Shown here piece by piece: positions 11,980-23,436 of a stretch of DNA of 64,000 nucleotides. The position numbers and the translations under genes were made by a program. Source of the stretch: Puccinia triticina (taxonomy: Eukaryota; Basidiomycota; Pucciniomycetes; Pucciniales; Pucciniaceae); the NCBI RefSeq assembly GCF_026914185.1, contig NC_070575.1:2687001-2751000 (forward strand). The letters are read 5' to 3'. Numbering within the stretch: the stretch's first letter is position 1; every line of letters starts with the position of its first letter. The notes beneath the pieces were generated by a model. The model did no database searches. It had not been told where the DNA came from and saw nothing but the letters and a program-made list of their open reading frames with translations.

Positions 11980-12134
11980 TCCAAGACTCTTGTCCGGCAT
12001 GTTTCTTTCCTAATTTAATCACTTTTCTTTTCCAGATATCAGTTCCACTATCATCTTTGTTCTCCACACATTTTTTATTTTCCTATTATCATTTTGTGTC
12101 TTTTCATTCTTTTCTACTTTTGTATGTATGTAGA
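11980..12134 (+). other. Copia 3' untranslated region up to Gypsy-A
   Basis: T-rich sequence between the RNase H stop and the Gypsy-A insertion point. It continues after 38392 as GGTGTGGAGTTTGAGG and a G-run, the polypurine tract before the copia 3' LTR. Confidence 0.6.
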
Positions 12135-13250
12135 TGTCAGGCTTGGTGATGCCAAGAGTATGAATACTCCTCTAGCTACGCCGGCGACAGAGCACGGTGC
12201 AATGTAGCGCGCAGAAAATGCGCGGTAGAAGTGCGAAGTAGCTTAGGAAAAGCTACTTCTAATGAAACCAAAAAAGAGGTTAACGGAGGGGCCAGGGGCG
12301 CCTGGGGTGGTTTAGTGCCCTCCGCGGTTCTTACAGGGCCTGTGCACGAAATGCGCAGGGGTTTTTGTGTCCTGTAACTTCTGGGGCCCTTGGAAAGGGG
12401 GTAGTTGCGCGATTACTCGCACCCAGGATATAGATAGGGATGAAAATCCCAATAGAAAGACAAAAAAACGCAAACTTACTTTTTTAAGGTATGTTTGCGG
12501 GAAAAAAAGACTGGTGATTCCAAAGAAACCGTAATCGGAGCTTGGTCAGAGGGCGCGCTGGTCGGATAGGACAAGGGTGGGTCTGGCGAGGCTCCGAATC
12601 GGTTATAAAGGTATCTGCGGGGCCTTCCTTTGCCCAAAGGCCCTCGATTATATATTTGAGCTACAACCGGTAGGGTTGTAGCTCTCATTGCAAATGTTTC
12701 CTCAGTTTCTCGGCTGGAGGAAGTAGTGCTTCTGACAAGGGTGACAGGAGTAAAGGGGGATTCTACTAGTCCCTACACTCCCGTTCATTTTTATTTGTCA
12801 TTCAATCTTTTTGCTATTCCTCAGCTCGAGGAATAGCGTGGTTTGTGTTCCATCATCGGCCGGGGGAGGAGGAGTAGTATAATTCTGTTTCTCTCCTCCC
12901 CGACCGAAATCCTTCTATTTCTCACGGGGACTACTCTCTGTTTAGTAGTCTCTTGAGAGTGTCTAGCGACCCGTTCTCTTGGCTTGAGAACGGGTTTGAA
13001 CTATTATTCTTTCTCCTGCCAATTCTTTGGCTGGAGCTTATTGTCCTTACTTGTCTAAGGGATCTTTATAATTATATGTGTAGTTTTTGTTGTTTTTATT
13101 CTGTGCGCGGTGCTCTGCGTCGCAGCTAGGACTTTCCAAGAAAGAAGTTTATTTTGCACACGGCGCTCTGCGCCGTTATTAGTACATACAATTTTTTTAA
13201 TGTTACAATAGTTAGCCAGGCTCTAACTTATTATAGTAGCCCAGCTGACA
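12135..13250 (-). repeat. Gypsy-A 3' LTR
   Basis: 1116 bp, near-identical over its length to 37281-38387 apart from scattered substitutions and small indels, for example near 12290-12310 where it has an extra short stretch. It is the 3' LTR because the genes run leftwards. Confidence 0.88.
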
Positions 13251-13290
13251 TTCCCTCTCACCAAGATAAGTTACTCGTAACTTAGCTGAG

Positions 13291-14720
13291 CTATTTACGT
13301 TTAGAAACTCTGTAGTTGCGCAGGTGAATTCCTCCATCCGGGATGTTATTCTTGGGTAGCCATTCATCTTTATCTGCTGACTGGTTTCTGTATCTTTCTA
13401 GGTATAACCTTGTATCTTTACCTAAAACTCTCTCCTTTTTATCTTTTAGGATTTTATGTACTTTAAGTTGTTCCTTTGTAGGTGGTTCCTCTATTGGTGC
13501 GGGTAAAGGTTTGGGGGCTGGTTCATTCTCTCTGTGAACATATCCTTTTATTAGGCTCACTGGAAACACGGGATGTTTCCTGCTGAATTCTTCTGTAAAA
13601 ATCACTTCCACTGCATTTTTACCGTGTAAGTTCTTGATTACAAATGGTCCTACAAAGGCGGGTTTGAGTTTTCTACAACCGCCCAAATTGTTAAAATTTA
13701 CGGTAGAAAGAAGGACTTTTTCTCCTATACGGAATTCTGGTTCTTTGTGACTCTTGTCCCACCGCATCTTACTGTACTCAGCCGCTTCTTGAACACATTT
13801 AGCAGCATGTTTATTTGCGGCTTCCAGCATTTTTTTAAAGTCTAAAGCTGTAGGATGTGCTAGTGGCAATTTATCATTAAGAGTGTCTTTCGGTAGTCTG
13901 GGAATCAAACCTCTTTCTAAAATATACGGCGCTTCTTTAGTAGTAGAGTGCTTACTACTATTGTAGGCCATTTCTAGGGCAGGGAGTAAATTAACCCAGT
14001 CATGGGTATACCCGTCACTATTTTTAAATTCCAGCCCAAAGGCGCAAAACCTTCGTAGAAGATCTACCAGTGTCTGGATCATTCTTTCTGCTAGACCATC
14101 CGTTTGTGGATGATACGCAGTTGAGAAGGCTAATTTGGTACTCAACATATCATGAAGATTTCTCCAGAATTCTGATGTCAATTTTGGATCTCTGTTGCTG
14201 ATAATAATTTTTGGGATACCCACATTAGCCATGATTCTGTTCCAGAATAACATAGCTACCTCCATAGCGGTATCATCTTTGTGATGTGGTATAAACCTAG
14301 CTCTCCTAGAAAATCTATCTACTACCACTAGGACAGAGTTATAAGAGAAGGCTCCTCCCGGTGGTAGTCCTGTCAAAAAGTCCATGTTAATGATTTCCCA
14401 CCAAGTTTTGGGCTCTGCTATTGTCTGCAATAAGCCAAATCTTTTTCCAGTCTGTTTATTGGCTTTTTGGCATGCTTCACAGGATTTAACATATGCTTTA
14501 ATTTGATTTTTCCAATCAACCCACCAGGCTGTCTGTTTAATCCTTTCCGAGGTTCTATCCTCTGAGAAGTGACCTGCGCCAGCATTGTCATGGCATTCGT
14601 ACAGCATATTTTTAATGTGATTTTCTTTACTCAGGACTATCACACTGGAATGTCTATGTCTAAAGTATATTATGCCATCTAACAGAGTAAAGTGTCCTGC
14701 TTTGTACAGGGTCAATAGGT
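13291..14720 (-). CDS. Gypsy-A integrase with C-terminal chromodomain
   Basis: This is the 3' part of pol. The HHCC zinc finger spans about residues 39-81 (ending SCEACQ). The core shows [10 protein letters not shown], then [10 protein letters not shown], then [15 protein letters not shown]. The second catalytic Asp is normally in SDR; here it is Asn, which should abolish activity. A GPF/Y-like module ([10 protein letters not shown]) follows, and the last 55 residues resemble a chromodomain ([21 protein letters not shown]), which targets chromoviruses to heterochromatin. The frame joins the RT part at 23437 once the 14726-23431 insert is removed, reading [14 protein letters not shown] across the join. 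Confidence 0.82.
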
Positions 14721-15792
14721 GTTCTTGTCAGCCTACGTGATGCCAAGGATATTATCCTTCTAGCTACACCTGGTGCAAAGCAAAAGATTAGAGTTATAAA
14801 ACTCTGAGACAAAGGTATGAGGGATAATTCCAACGTAAATGTTGGGAATTATAGCGTAAAAATTAGGGCAATGAGGGCCAATTTGACGTAATAAAATTGA
14901 TATGATTAATTTTAAGAGGGGCCTGATAAATCAGGGGTGTTTAATCCCTCTAGAATGAAGATCTGGGGCCTGTAAAATGGGGTGTTTCAAATCCCAGAAA
15001 GAAATGGTGGAGAATCTCAAGAGAAGGGGCTTAAACTTACTAGTATAAGACCCTAGAGGCACTTGAGGTTCTTCAGGCGTGAAGTTGGGCAGTTGGAGGC
15101 GCTCAGAAGAGGTAATCTTGAGGGCAGGGTGGTTACTGGACAGCTTCAGGGCGGAAATTGGGGCTAAAAATCACAAAAGTAGGTATTTTACCTGGCAAAT
15201 CACAGGCTATTGAGGCTGTTGAAGGCTGGTAAAATTCTAGTAGGTAATGTAAAGCTGGGGAATCTCCTTTTGGGCGGATAAAGGGCCCTTTTTATAGCCT
15301 AGGCAGGCCTCCAGGGGCGCCCAGGGGACATGGGGACACTTGTGGGCGCATTCTGAGGCAATTTGGTTGCGCTAGAAGGCGCTGTGGGTCGTGGAACCTT
15401 GGGGCTTGGATACAAGGGTTTCCAAGGACCATTTACAGAGGTTCTGCGTGATTTTACACATGCCTTACACGTCATGGGGGCTGGTTTGGGGGTTCTGTGA
15501 CGCTCATTTCCGTGGAAATGTGCCACAGAAGGTACTAGAACTGGCTTCTGTGTAATTGTAATCATGCAATTAGTGCTTTATACATGTTCTGGAGGCGCTT
15601 ATTAAGAGTTCCAGTTCATTTGACCCCTTCTACATATTTACTACAGTTGTAATTTACGTGTAGTGAGGCTTGGGAGAAGCTGGGGCACTTTCTAGTGTCT
15701 CCTGTGCACGCTGCAAGAGTCCTTATATATCAATCTAGAATGTTCTATATTGAATGACGTGGTAATTACATCTTGTTTGGTGATTAATTACA

Positions 15793-15823
15793 CTAGAGGC
15801 CAAGGCGGCTGCGCCGCTGCAGA
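15793..15823 (-). other. Helitron 3' terminus
   Basis: On the minus strand a GCGGC-GCA-GCCGC hairpin is followed by CTTGGCCTCTAG. The 31-nt end is identical to those at 43357-43387 and 58844-58874. Confidence 0.85.
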
Positions 15824-16531
15824 GCCCAGATGCCCAGCTCCACTATTCTTCAGCCAGCAACATTACTTTTTGTACTCAGCAACAGTAATTATGTTTGTAC
15901 TCAGCAGCCTTAGTTTCTTTACTCAGCAGTGGTATTTTATGTTTTCATGTTTTTGAATGCTAAATGCACACATTCTTTGAGGTGATATGTTGTAATCTCA
16001 CAGTTTAATTCTTCTGTTGGGCAAAAAATGAATGCATTGGAAAATATTTGAAGTGATAAATTGTACAACACAGTCAACCACTTGGATAAGATTATGTATA
16101 CCCCCAACCAATAACCCCACTGATCTCATAATTTCATCAGCTTGAGCCTATATAGATTGTGTGACCCACCAAGAAGGATATTCAGATCTTTCAGATTACA
16201 GGAAGCAGATCTATCTGAATGATAGTGAATCCATTGCCCCACCTTTTCAGGGTAAAAAAAATGGCTAATTTAATTGTTACAAGAGTATAGACAAACTACC
16301 ATAGACACAAACACACATATACACACAGACCAATTGAAAAAAGAGTAAATAAAGTAGAAGAAGTAGAATGATTAAATTTACTCAAGTCAACCAATTTGAT
16401 GAAATTGGTTTTTAGAGAGGAAGGTTCCCTGTTATGATTGACAGTCAAATGTTCATTAGTAGAAAGTTGAAAATAATGATCCAATCTTAGTTGTTCTTGC
16501 TGCTGTTGTTGAAGTAAGTTATGTTGATTTT
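15824..16531. other. Helitron 3' region, no gene seen
   Basis: AT-rich sequence with CAGCA repeats near 15840-15930 and a CA-rich stretch near 16300. A minus-strand glutamine-rich frame (16296-16553) only overlaps the end of the ARF-like copy. Confidence 0.4.
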
Positions 16532-17338
16532 TTAGGTGTTGTGTTTTGCGCAATTGACCTTTGAGGCTTTGGTGGCTACTCTGAAGAACAATCAGTTAAT
16601 GGCTTCTCTAATCCCTTGCCTGTAAGAATCAAAATACCAATACGTTCCAGACCAACAATCGAGTCTGTCAGTTCCATAAACTTACACTACAATGAGATTG
16701 TTGATAAGTCTTTTTTCAAAAGCTTGCAGAAAGACATACCCAGTTGAGGAGGAAGCTCCAAGAACGTTAGCTTCACTGAGACTTAAAGATCGCGCCTTTT
16801 CAGATATCTCAGATTCCATGACCAAGGGATTGAACATTGATTTGATTTCTTCGACAGTCATTGGATTGAGTTGTTGATGATGTTGGTCCTTGAGATCGAC
16901 TTCGGAAGTGGAGGTGGAAGATTGCAGAGGGGGGTCGTAAGCAGCGGACTTTTGTCCAGGCAGTGGGCAAGCTTCGCGGTCTTGTTTGTTGGCGATGACG
17001 AGGACGGGGATGTTGGAGTGAGCAATGGAGGGATGCTGAAGATCTTTTTTGAGCTCGGCCCATCCTTCGCCACGTTCTGATCCAGCGGGAGACTCATTGA
17101 CAGCTTTTGCTTTCCCCTTTCCCGTTGAATCACCACCCGATCCACCTCGGGCTTCATGGCTATTCCGAGCATTTCCATCCGTTTCGGAATCGTTCCTGAC
17201 TATCTCACACCCATATCGCATCCGCCTCTTCGTAATACTTCTCCCATATCGATCGGATGTGTTTGAACCCCCCCAAATCCCAGAATTTCAGGTACGTCGA
17301 TGACAACGTGATTCACCCTATGTTGAGGTGGGTTGGCA
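16532..17338 (-). pseudogene. ARFRP1/Arl3-type GTPase copy, decayed
   Basis: Reading leftwards: PTHLNIG (switch I), YLKFWDLGG (G3), then IRSIWEKYYEEADAIW, then IPVLVIANKQD (G4, NKxD), MTVEEIKSMFNP and GASSSTG (G5). An intron (donor at 16739, acceptor ending 16620) splices in exact phase to QGIREAIN, matching the ARFRP1 end GVREGIEW. Family role: recruiting golgins at the trans-Golgi. Disabling changes include a stop after AIWV and TGA where the conserved Trp of INW belongs. The P-loop exon is missing. It lies inside the Helitron. Confidence 0.78.
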
Positions 17339-17344
17339 AGGGTA

Positions 17345-19134
17345 CGTTGTTATATCAACGGTAAAGTTGACCGAGTCGGGCAGGAGGGTGCATTCGTGGT
17401 GCGGGCGAGTCAGCTGATTGATTCACTAATGTCGAAAAAAGTACAACAAAATGTGTCAGCTGCGAAGGGGCGGTGATGTGGGCTGAGAAGTGACGACGGG
17501 GCCAGGAGCAAAGGGTGCGAACCTTCCAACTGTGGTTATGGAGACACGTGCGGGGGGGTGAGAATGACCATGTGTTTTGGGGTGTGTCGGAAGATTTGCA
17601 GTTACGCGCAACGACCAATGAAAGGAAACCCCTTGGGTTAAACCGTTGCTCAAGGGGCAGCTCACGACGATAATCTATGTGTCATCTTCAAAGCGTCGAA
17701 TGGAAAGGTCGGGGAGAGGCTGAAACCCCTTGGGCGGGCGGATGGTGCGGTTGCCAAACAAAAAGGTCGGAGGGAGGCTGAAACCAATGGTGTTGTTTCA
17801 TCGTGATCGTGTCTTGCACTAAGTAGGGACGTGGCGCAACTTGTTCCCAACGGGTCAAGTGGTTGTTTCGCAAAGGGGGGACCGAAGAGATTTGTTTTGT
17901 CATGTCCAAATCAGGATTTCGGTTGAGCACCTGGGGTTGTGAAGCCGGCAAAGGAAGATAAAGAGTCAGCATCTCGGCGCCATTCAACTTCCCCCAGGTC
18001 AAACTTACCATTCGCATTTGTGAAGCCTGAGTTTGACCTCCCCTCCCGACCTTGCACTTGCTTGGCGCAGAGGGTTATAATTTAAAATGTTTACCCGTCG
18101 CACTTGCGCGGGTTGGACGACCCGTCTGCGCCACTGCGCTTGCAGTGGACCGGGGGTATTAACATCTTGAAAGTTTCCCCACACATTTTTGAAGGCTGAA
18201 CAAAAATCTAAGTTTATTAAATAAAATGTTTACTGAAATTATTTGGTTCCCCTGTCGCATTTGCGAAGGTTGAGCTTTTTTTTGACCTTGCGCTGGCCGC
18301 CACACTTGCTGGGTGTGGCACACCGTTAAGCCCCTTTTACACCATTCGCCCCCCTCCGTCCCCTTGCACTTGCAACAGGCCGAGGGGGATGACCCCGGTC
18401 CCTTTTCATTCATGATTCATGAATTGGGGGATCAGTCCGAGGCATTTATGTTCGGGGACTTTAAATTTAATTTTCAGGCAGTCAAGTCAAACATACTCCT
18501 GTCTGAAAATGTGCGAAATGTGGGAAAACAGTGTATGGCAGAAATGCCTGCTCTGACAGGCCCCTTTTGGGGCCTTTTGTGAAAGGGTTAGGGGAAACCC
18601 ATGATCCATATTTCCACGAAAGTGTGGATTTAATTATAAACTTAGATAAAAATCAACATTTTTTTCTACACCTCTTTATAGATTGGTCTTGAACTTCCTA
18701 CTATCATCAACTCTCTGATTTAGGATTGCTTGTGACCTAGCTATTCATGGCATGAGGGAATATGAGGGCTCAATTATGTGTTGGTAGCTTAGTTTCCTTA
18801 GGTGCTACAATATGTTTATTGCAACTTCACATGGAGTTGGGCTGGTTCCTTGAAAATTAATGCTTGATCCCAAGGACCATGCGCTTGAGGAAGTGCTTTC
18901 AAATTCAACAACACAGAAGTTATTTAAGCCTACCTGCATACAATTTGTTTGTGATTTACATGCTATTGGCTCAAATTTATATGCAAACATAGCCAGTTTG
19001 GATACCAAACTATGTTTGGAGATGATACTTTTGTGCTTGGTCTTGAGCCTTGATGGATGCTGTCCTCAAGAAGTTAAGTGCAAGCTGACATGTATGTTGT
19101 TAAATTGCATAAAATGATTGTACAGCTTTCATGA
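17345..19134. other. Helitron interior with degenerate short repeats
   Basis: No gene recognised. Words such as TCGCATTTGCGAAGG and TCGCACTTGCG recur near 18015, 18095, 18258 and 18363, suggesting an old degenerate tandem structure. A self-complementary GGCCCCTTTTGGGGCC lies near 18560. Confidence 0.4.
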
Positions 19135-19145
19135 CTAATCTGGAA

Positions 19146-21096
19146 TTAATGGGCCTGTAGGTACAAGCATTGGCAGCGGCGGAGGCGACCAAGTCGTTTC
19201 GAGCCGTTTGATGCTCCACATGGGATGTTGAGTCTGCGGGAGCGGACCATGAGGTACGCGGACGTGAGGTCGAGCCGGCAATGTTTCATGACGAGTGCGA
19301 TGACGATGGAGGCGCTGCGACTGACGCCAACAAGGCAATGCACGAGCACCTTTCCCCCGGCAACGCGACAGGCCACGATGAACGCCATGGCGCGCTCGAT
19401 GTGCGGCCGGATCGAGTCCATCCCGTCGTCCGCCACGCCCTTCATGTCCAACATCTCCATAGGTCCGCTCTTCCATTCGTGCCACAGCGAGTTCACGACA
19501 CGCGGCGTCGGCTGCAAACGGCGCCCCAAAGCGGCCGTTCTGTTGGTGCTGGTGGTGTGGGGCGACCAGCGCGGACTGATCGCCCATCGAGACCACATGG
19601 GTGATCCCCAACGTATTCAATGCATGGTTCAGGTTGCCCAAATAGACAAAGGGCAGGATGCGCAAGGGGAAGTGGCCATCGAAGCGGGGGTCGTAGAACC
19701 AGGGATGGTGTGCCCGGGTCGTCCGCGGGGGGGAGGGCGTCGGGGCGGAGGGGAGGGGTGGGTGGCGGCGGACTTGGCGCTGTGGACGGAGGAGACGCCG
19801 AAGGAGACGCATCCGCGCAGGAACGAGCTGCGGCTTGGCTCATCGACCGCCATCCGGTGCATCTGCTGTGCCTTGCGTTGCTCGTGCAGCTCCTGCTCAA
19901 TCCGGCTCTCCACCCGGCGCAACAGCTGGACGTCCGCGGGATAGACAAAGAACGAGCGGTTCTGGTCGTTCTGCAGATGCAGATAGGCGTTGGGAAGGGT
20001 GTACATGATGTACGACGGCGCAAAGAGGGACGTCTCTGTACTCAAAGTAGAGACAAGATTAAAAAAAATGAGCTTTTTTTGGATGATGCGCTGGAGAGGA
20101 GAGGATAGAACCCACTATCCATCGTGACAGTGAATCAACACTTTTCGGCCAGCCCTGCCTTTGCCGGGTTTCGCGATCTTCTTGACCCATGTGCACAGGT
20201 CAACCAAGTAGCGCACAAGCTTATCGCGGGACATGGCCCCTGAGCAGCTTTGGCCGGTGCTCGGGACTTCCATGTGGATGATCTCGGCAAGCTCGGCAGA
20301 GAGGCTGCTGTTCTTGGCGCGTTGCTTGATGCTGTCGAGATAGTTTTGGTTGAGATGGAATTCGAGCGACGAGGTGATCACGGCCTGGTCGTGCGCTTCC
20401 ACACACACATTGTACGGCGCATTTCCATACTCGTCTGTCATGGCGAAGTGGGAGGTCACCATTGGTGGGCGCTCATCGAACGCAGCGCGCTGACGTGAGG
20501 ACGATAGATCCTCTTTGGTAAGCGGGAAATCTGCAGAATTGCCGAGCTGTTGCGACAATGTTATCAGAAATTGATCTAGGAAGGAAGAAAGAAGAAAGGA
20601 TGGACGCACCCAAACGTTCTGGGCGATCTCCGAGGCTCTCGTTAGAGCCGCCATCTCTTCTCGCTCGCGCTCCAAGAAGTCGATCTTGTTGCGACGATAG
20701 CCCCAGCCGTCGACAGCGACAACATGGCTGAACTGGCGTTCAAAGACCTCGAAGGGATCAGAGGCGCGGCCACTTGGTTGGGGAGACTGGGAGGAGGACT
20801 CGGTAGTAGTGGTGTTGGTGGTGGTTCAGGTGGTAGAGCAAGGGGCAGGCTCGGAGTTGGCCAAGACAATGGTAAAGGCCTCTGTAGCGCGGGAAGTACT
20901 GCGCATGGACACTTGCAGAAGTAGGAGGCTTGAGGGGTGCCGGGTATAAGTGGAGCCAGGGAAAGACAAGGGACTCTTCAACCCGGGAGACCGAGGTCAT
21001 GTACGTGTCGTGGATCTCAGCAAATTCGGTGGAGCTGATCATCTGGATGGTCTGTTGAGGGGTTTGGATGGATGAGAGCAGGGGTAAGTGTTTCAC
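19146..21096 (-). pseudogene. PPS1-type dual-specificity phosphatase copy, decayed
   Basis: Order matches fungal PPS1: an N-terminal segment (FAEIHDTYMTSVSRVEESLV then FPWLH), RYRGL, FERQFSHVVAVDGWGYRRNK, the first phosphatase-like motif VLIHCHDG (no catalytic Arg, as in the family), YLHLQNDQNRSFFVYPADVQ, FDGHFPLRILPFVYLGNLNH, and the catalytic motif VLVHCLVGVSRSAS (HCX5R). At least one intron is retained (after IAQNVW, GTGCGT...CAACAG). A one-base insertion after RYRGL, a damaged splice donor after HCHDG and a frame change after THVVSMG disable it. The family acts in S-phase control in yeast. Captured by the Helitron. Confidence 0.8.
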
Positions 21097-22098
21097 ATTG
21101 AGCTGGAGACCTGGTTGTTGGCATGGTTCTCAATGGTGAGCCCAGCACCATCTAATCCCGGGCTTCCCAGCGCCGCGGTAGATTGTGGCTGGGGTGAAGT
21201 GTATTTAAGGGTGCTTGTCGGTAGGAGTCCTAGTTTGCCGAGTATCTCGCAACGGTCGGGAGGCTTGCGGTGGCAGTCTTGGTGTTTTCTTGCGATGGGT
21301 GACGGTCAGGAAAGAGAAGTGAGGGTGGAGGGTGCGACTATAAATAGAGCGGCCTCTGGCAAAGTGGAATCGCCAGTCGACTCGCTGTGCTGCACTTCCA
21401 GCCAGTGAGTTGACTCAAGCCCCTCCGCTGCTGCGTTTGCACAGTTTGAGGGTGAAAGGTGATGACCCCCCTTTGCAACTTGCCTTAAATCCGGCGCGCT
21501 GGGGGTCATCTGCCCAATACTTGCACCCTCTCTAGAAGAGGATGGGTATTGGGCTGTTTTTTATTTTATTTTTTATTTTTGATTATTTTGTAGGGGAAAC
21601 CCTTGATTTTTGTTTTTGTGATTGTCTGTCTTTAATAAACTCAGATGTGTACAAGCCTTATAACACATGTAATATTGCTATTGGGGCGTATTCTGGCCCA
21701 TTCTTACTTGTTGGTAGCCTGAGCGCTTTGGTTGCGGGCTAGTTTATGCATTATGCATATATGTACATTATGGGCGCGGGCTTGAGCTCTAGGCAACAGA
21801 GCACGCGGGCTTGGGTGCGCCACCCAACAAATAAAGCCATCTTTTAAACTGTACACAACACCTCAGTTACGTCACTGAAAATGGGTGTAAATATATGTAC
21901 TTATATATATATGTGCATACAAGTGCATCCACGCGGGGCGTGATGCACTTGCATAAACTTTGAAGTTAGTTTACACAAGGAAGGGATAATAATTAAGGGT
22001 ACTTGTAAGTGAGGTATCCTAGGTTATTTTACCCACAGAATAAGAATCTTCTATAACATTTTACATATTAATCACATAAAGCTGAGTAATTAATTATT

Positions 22099-23296
22099 GA
22101 ACTAACTTCGCGCACTGCGAAAAACTCTTCGCGCACTGTGGGGGTCGTTGTCTCGACATCCTGCCCCCAGTGCGCGCTTCCGCCACGGCTCTTCGCGCAC
22201 TGTGCATTCCCCCAAAAAAATGGCTTACTTTTCTGGAGATATTTCTTGATGAGTCGATAGAACAACCTCTTATGACCCCCCCAAAAAACAATCAAGTCAT
22301 TTGATGGTCTCCCTGAGCCTAGAGAAAATTGAGATAAAATAATTATATTTTAATGCGGCAGGGACCTGTAATATCGCTTCCTGTGCCCCAGTAGCTCCAA
22401 AATTTCACATTATCATGGTAAATGTGCAAATTCATGATCTGATAATTTTCAGAATTTTTCCCAGAGATATAAGGGGTGCGCGGCAGGCTTAGTAGGAAAA
22501 TTACTGCTAACTGTATAGCTTTTTTGTTACACACCCAAACTGTCCCAAAATTTCAGAAATGTTTTCATTGTGAATAATTTCCACGCCATAAATTTCTTGG
22601 CAATAGTGTGTCATGATAACATGAGATATAAGGGGTGCGCGGCGGGCTTAGTAGGAAAATGACTGCTAACTTATCTCATGTTTTAATGACACACTATTGC
22701 TAAGAGCTTTATAGCGCAGAGAATATGCAAAATTGAAACATTTCTGAAAATTTCAGACTGTTTCAGCGTGTAACAAAAAATCTATACCTGTAGCAGCCAT
22801 TTTCCTACTAAGCCCGCCGTGCACCCCTTATATCTCATGTTATCATGAAACACTATTGCCAAGGAATTTATGGCGCGGAAATTATTCACAATGAAAACAT
22901 TTCTGAAATTTTGGGACTGTTTGGTTGTGTAACAAAAAAGCTATACAGTTAGCAGTAATTTTCCTACTAAGCCTGCCGCGCACCCCTTATATCTCTGGGA
23001 AAAAATATGAAAATTATCAGATCATGAATTTGCACATGTACCATGATAATGTGAAATTTTGGAGCTACTGGGGCACAGGAAGCGATATTACAGGTCCCTG
23101 CCGCATTAAAATATAATTATTTTATCTCAATTTTCTCTAGGCTCAGGGAGACCATCAAATGACTTTTTTTTTTATGGGGGGGTCATAAGAGGTTGTTCTA
23201 TCGACTCATCAAGAAATATCTCCAGAAAAGTAAGCTGTTTTTTTGGGGGAATGCACAGTGCGCAAAGAGTTTTTTGCAGTGCGCAAAGTAGGTCCG
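22099..23296. mobile_element. Foldback DNA element with 9-bp target duplication
   Basis: A 1198-bp element that is almost entirely two long inverted arms centred near 22700. It is flanked by TTAATTATT at 22090-22098 and 23297-23305. The ends carry repeated GCGCACTG words. Each arm contains two copies of a block reading ATATAAGGGGTGCGCGGC, so the block occurs four times. The left arm has about 65 bp extra near 22140-22200. A 9-bp duplication and long inverted repeats suggest a Mutator-like non-autonomous element; there is no transposase. Confidence 0.82.
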
Positions 23297-23436
23297 TTAA
23301 TTATTTATATATGTATTTAATGTTTTTGCGTAGTTTTACATATGTAAGAGTAATAATGTCTCTTTCATATGTAAAACTACTTTTTATATTTTTATTTGTC
23401 ACGGTGGCTCTGCCATACTAGCCAGCTGACAGTTCT

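Larger units (their letters stand above)
15793..21645 (-). mobile_element. Non-autonomous Helitron carrying two captured gene copies
   Basis: On the minus strand it starts TCTGAGTTTATTAAAG (21645) and ends in a GC hairpin followed about 12 nt later by CTAG (15793). It sits precisely between A and T of the family-D LTR: the intact copy reads ACACATGTAATT where this one is interrupted after ACACA. That is the Helitron signature (5' TC, 3' hairpin plus CTRR, AT target, no duplication). No Rep/helicase gene is present. Both captured genes (PPS1-like and ARFRP1-like) point in the Helitron's own direction and keep introns, so capture was from DNA. Confidence 0.87.
14726..23431 (-). mobile_element. 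Solo LTR of family D, split by two later insertions
   Basis: Begins TGTCAGCCTACG and ends GCCAGCTGACA with GTTCT on both sides (14721-14725, 23432-23436). The LTR parts are 14726-15792, 21646-22098 and 23306-23431, all matching the intact copy at 40994-42649 in opposite orientation. Removing the Helitron and the foldback element with its 9-bp duplication leaves about 1646 bp, against 1656 bp for the intact copy. It interrupts Gypsy-A pol. Confidence 0.9.

Noticed and set aside
15299..15565. 88-codon proline-rich frame, repeated at 41849-42076
   Set aside because: It is the same part of the family-D LTR in both copies; no evidence of translation.
19225..20108. Long plus-strand frames over the phosphatase copy
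   Set aside because: They are GC-rich shadows of the minus-strand PPS1-like gene.
22343..23116. Two identical-looking 63-codon frames on opposite strands
   Set aside because: They are the same sequence in the two arms of the foldback element.
22099..23296. CRISPR-like repeat array
   Set aside because: The repeated blocks are long, inverted and few. No regular short spacers occur anywhere in the window, and the sequence is eukaryotic.
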